Below are positions 62,973-64,000 of a stretch of DNA of 64,000 nucleotides, piece by piece; the stretch's first letter is position 1; each line of letters starts with the position of its first letter. The position numbers were made by a program, and so were the translations under genes. The notes beneath the pieces were generated by a model. The model was not told the DNA's origin. It saw only the letters and a program-made list of their open reading frames with translations, and made no database searches. Source of the stretch: Propionispora vibrioides. GTDB taxonomy: Bacteria; Bacillota; Negativicutes; Propionisporales; Propionisporaceae. Location of the stretch: assembly GCF_900110485.1 (NCBI RefSeq), contig NZ_FODY01000025.1:1-64000 (forward strand), read 5' to 3'.

Positions 62973-64000
62973 ATGAAAATATCCTGCTCCAAAGAATTGC
63001 TTACCCACGCTGTGCAAACTGTGCAAAAAGCGGTAGCCAGCAAATCTACGCTGCCTATCTTGACAGGAATTTACCTATCGGCACTCGATGGAAAGCTAGA
63101 ATTACAGGCTACGGACTATGAAATCGGCATTTGTTGTAAAATAGACGCCCAAATTGATGAACCGGGAACAATTGTGCTATCCGGTCGCTACTTACAAGAG
63201 CTTGTCAGAAAACTTCCCGGCGATACCATTCATATTTTGTCCCTGCCGGCAGAGAAAACCATACAAATTACTTCCAACTCAGCCCAGTTTAATCTCTTAC
63301 TGATGCCCGCCGAAGAATTTCCGGTTATCAACAAGCTGGAGGGGGAAACCAGTTTTCTCATTAAGGACAATGTTTTCCGGGAACTGATCAAAAAAACGGT
63401 TTTTGCCTGTGCCACCGACGAGGCTCGGCCTATCTTTACCGGAGCGCTCTTGGAAATCAATCGGTTTAATGCTAAAATGGTAGCTACTAATACCCATCGG
63501 TTAGCACTAAAAGAAGATAGTTTGGAAAATTCTGAAAAAGAAGTTAAGATCATCATACCTTCCAAGATATTAACCGAACTGGCCCGTCTGCTGGTATCGG
63601 AGCATCCCTTGGATGTGGTGGTTTCCTGCCATAAGAATCAGGTTTCCTTCTCCTTCGATAATGTTTACATAAAATCGAGAGTCATTGAGGGACAATTCCC
63701 TGACTATAATCGGGTTATTCCCGATAGTTTTGCCACACAGGTAACGTTGCCGACCGATAATTTTCTTGATGCGGTAGAGCGGGTATCTTTATTGGCCAGA
63801 GACGGGGAATATAATGTCATTAAACTGTCATTTGAAAATGATATGGTTATTATCAACTCCAATAATCCTGATGTTGGTAAGGCTTGTGAGACCGTACCGG
63901 CCATGATCGCCGGTAATGGGCTGGAAATTGCGTTTAATGCCAAATATGTAACGGATATTATGAAAAATATCAACAGTGAAAAAATAACTTTTTCCTTTAA
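62973..64000 (+). CDS. dnaN: DNA polymerase III beta sliding clamp (partial)
   Basis: The processivity clamp of the replicative polymerase. The gene starts at ATG 62973 with GGGAGGT ten bases upstream and runs off the window end after 342 codons, without a stop; the full family length is about 370. Beginning MKISCSKELLTHAVQTVQKA, with LPILTGIYLSA, TDYEIGI, FEVI-like MPAEEFPVI and ATNTHRLALKE, it is unmistakable. It is the second gene of the dnaA-dnaN pair. Confidence 0.97.
   Translation, partial: MKISCSKELLTHAVQTVQKAVASKSTLPILTGIYLSALDGKLELQATDYEIGICCKIDAQIDEPGTIVLSGRYLQELVRKLPGDTIHILSLPAEKTIQITSNSAQFNLLLMPAEEFPVINKLEGETSFLIKDNVFRELIKKTVFACATDEARPIFTGALLEINRFNAKMVATNTHRLALKEDSLENSEKEVKIIIPSKILTELARLLVSEHPLDVVVSCHKNQVSFSFDNVYIKSRVIEGQFPDYNRVIPDSFATQVTLPTDNFLDAVERVSLLARDGEYNVIKLSFENDMVIINSNNPDVGKACETVPAMIAGNGLEIAFNAKYVTDIMKNINSEKITFSF

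Overview
The window is the origin-proximal left arm of a bacterial chromosome. rpmH-rnpA-yidD-yidC-jag-mnmE-mnmG-rsmG-noc and parA-parB lie to the left of dnaA-dnaN, with DnaA boxes on both sides of dnaA. This is the classic Bacillota (Firmicutes) origin layout. A spore-type Lon protease (lonC) and YyaC point to an endospore former, and the [FeFe]-hydrogenase maturase HydF points to an anaerobe. The overall gene style best fits a Sporomusa-like member of the Negativicutes, but nothing here proves that rank. Most genes left of the origin are on the minus strand, so they run with the left replication fork.

Layout. 1-290: three tRNA genes (Lys, Glu, Val) with a consensus promoter. 0.3-3.1 kb: two divergent paralogous ArsB/NhaD-type ion transporters. 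3.2-6.1 kb: purA, a Crh-like HPr and hprK, probably one operon. 6.5-8.1 kb: a membrane-anchored FMN glutamate-synthase-like protein. 8.2-10.9 kb: a zinc-type SmtB/ArsR regulator with a P1B metal ATPase. 11-16.9 kb: dnaB, lonC, rplI and gdpP, followed by a YybS-like membrane protein, a small MazG-like protein and an M29-type peptidase (to 19.4 kb). 19.8-24.4 kb: rpsF-ssb-rpsR, ychF, a DUF951 protein, an MscS channel and a lone hypothetical gene. 24.4-26.2 kb: a CDF metal exporter behind a NiCo riboswitch, and a CBS-ACT protein. 26.3-34.1 kb: a branched-chain amino acid ABC importer (livFGMH) with three tandem substrate-binding lipoproteins. 34.5-40.8 kb: a nitrilase-family amidase and a three-gene glutamate synthase behind a ykkC-family (probably ppGpp) riboswitch. 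41.1-49.2 kb: yyaC, bactofilin with an M23 peptidase, DUF4446, DUF554, hydF, aspA and parBA with two parS sites. 49.7-53 kb: a split cobalamin methionine synthase (reactivation domain plus catalytic subunit). 53.1-64 kb: noc through dnaN and oriC.

How it fits together. Several transcription units carry RNA-level control in long leaders: NiCo aptamer, ykkC aptamer, an attenuator before purA and a candidate before one transporter, and a likely S6:S18 leader. Nitrogen and amino acid supply is a strong theme: glutamate synthase under alarmone control, a BCAA importer with spare binding proteins, amidase and aspartase. Metal homeostasis appears twice, as Zn-type SmtB/P1B and as NiCo/CDF.

The most unusual non-coding content is two families (A and B) of about 160-bp inverted-repeat elements scattered through intergenic gaps, often ending exactly at stop codons. 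They share an internal architecture and show paired substitutions in their stems. They could be MITE-like elements or structured RNAs and are the best candidates here for something undescribed.
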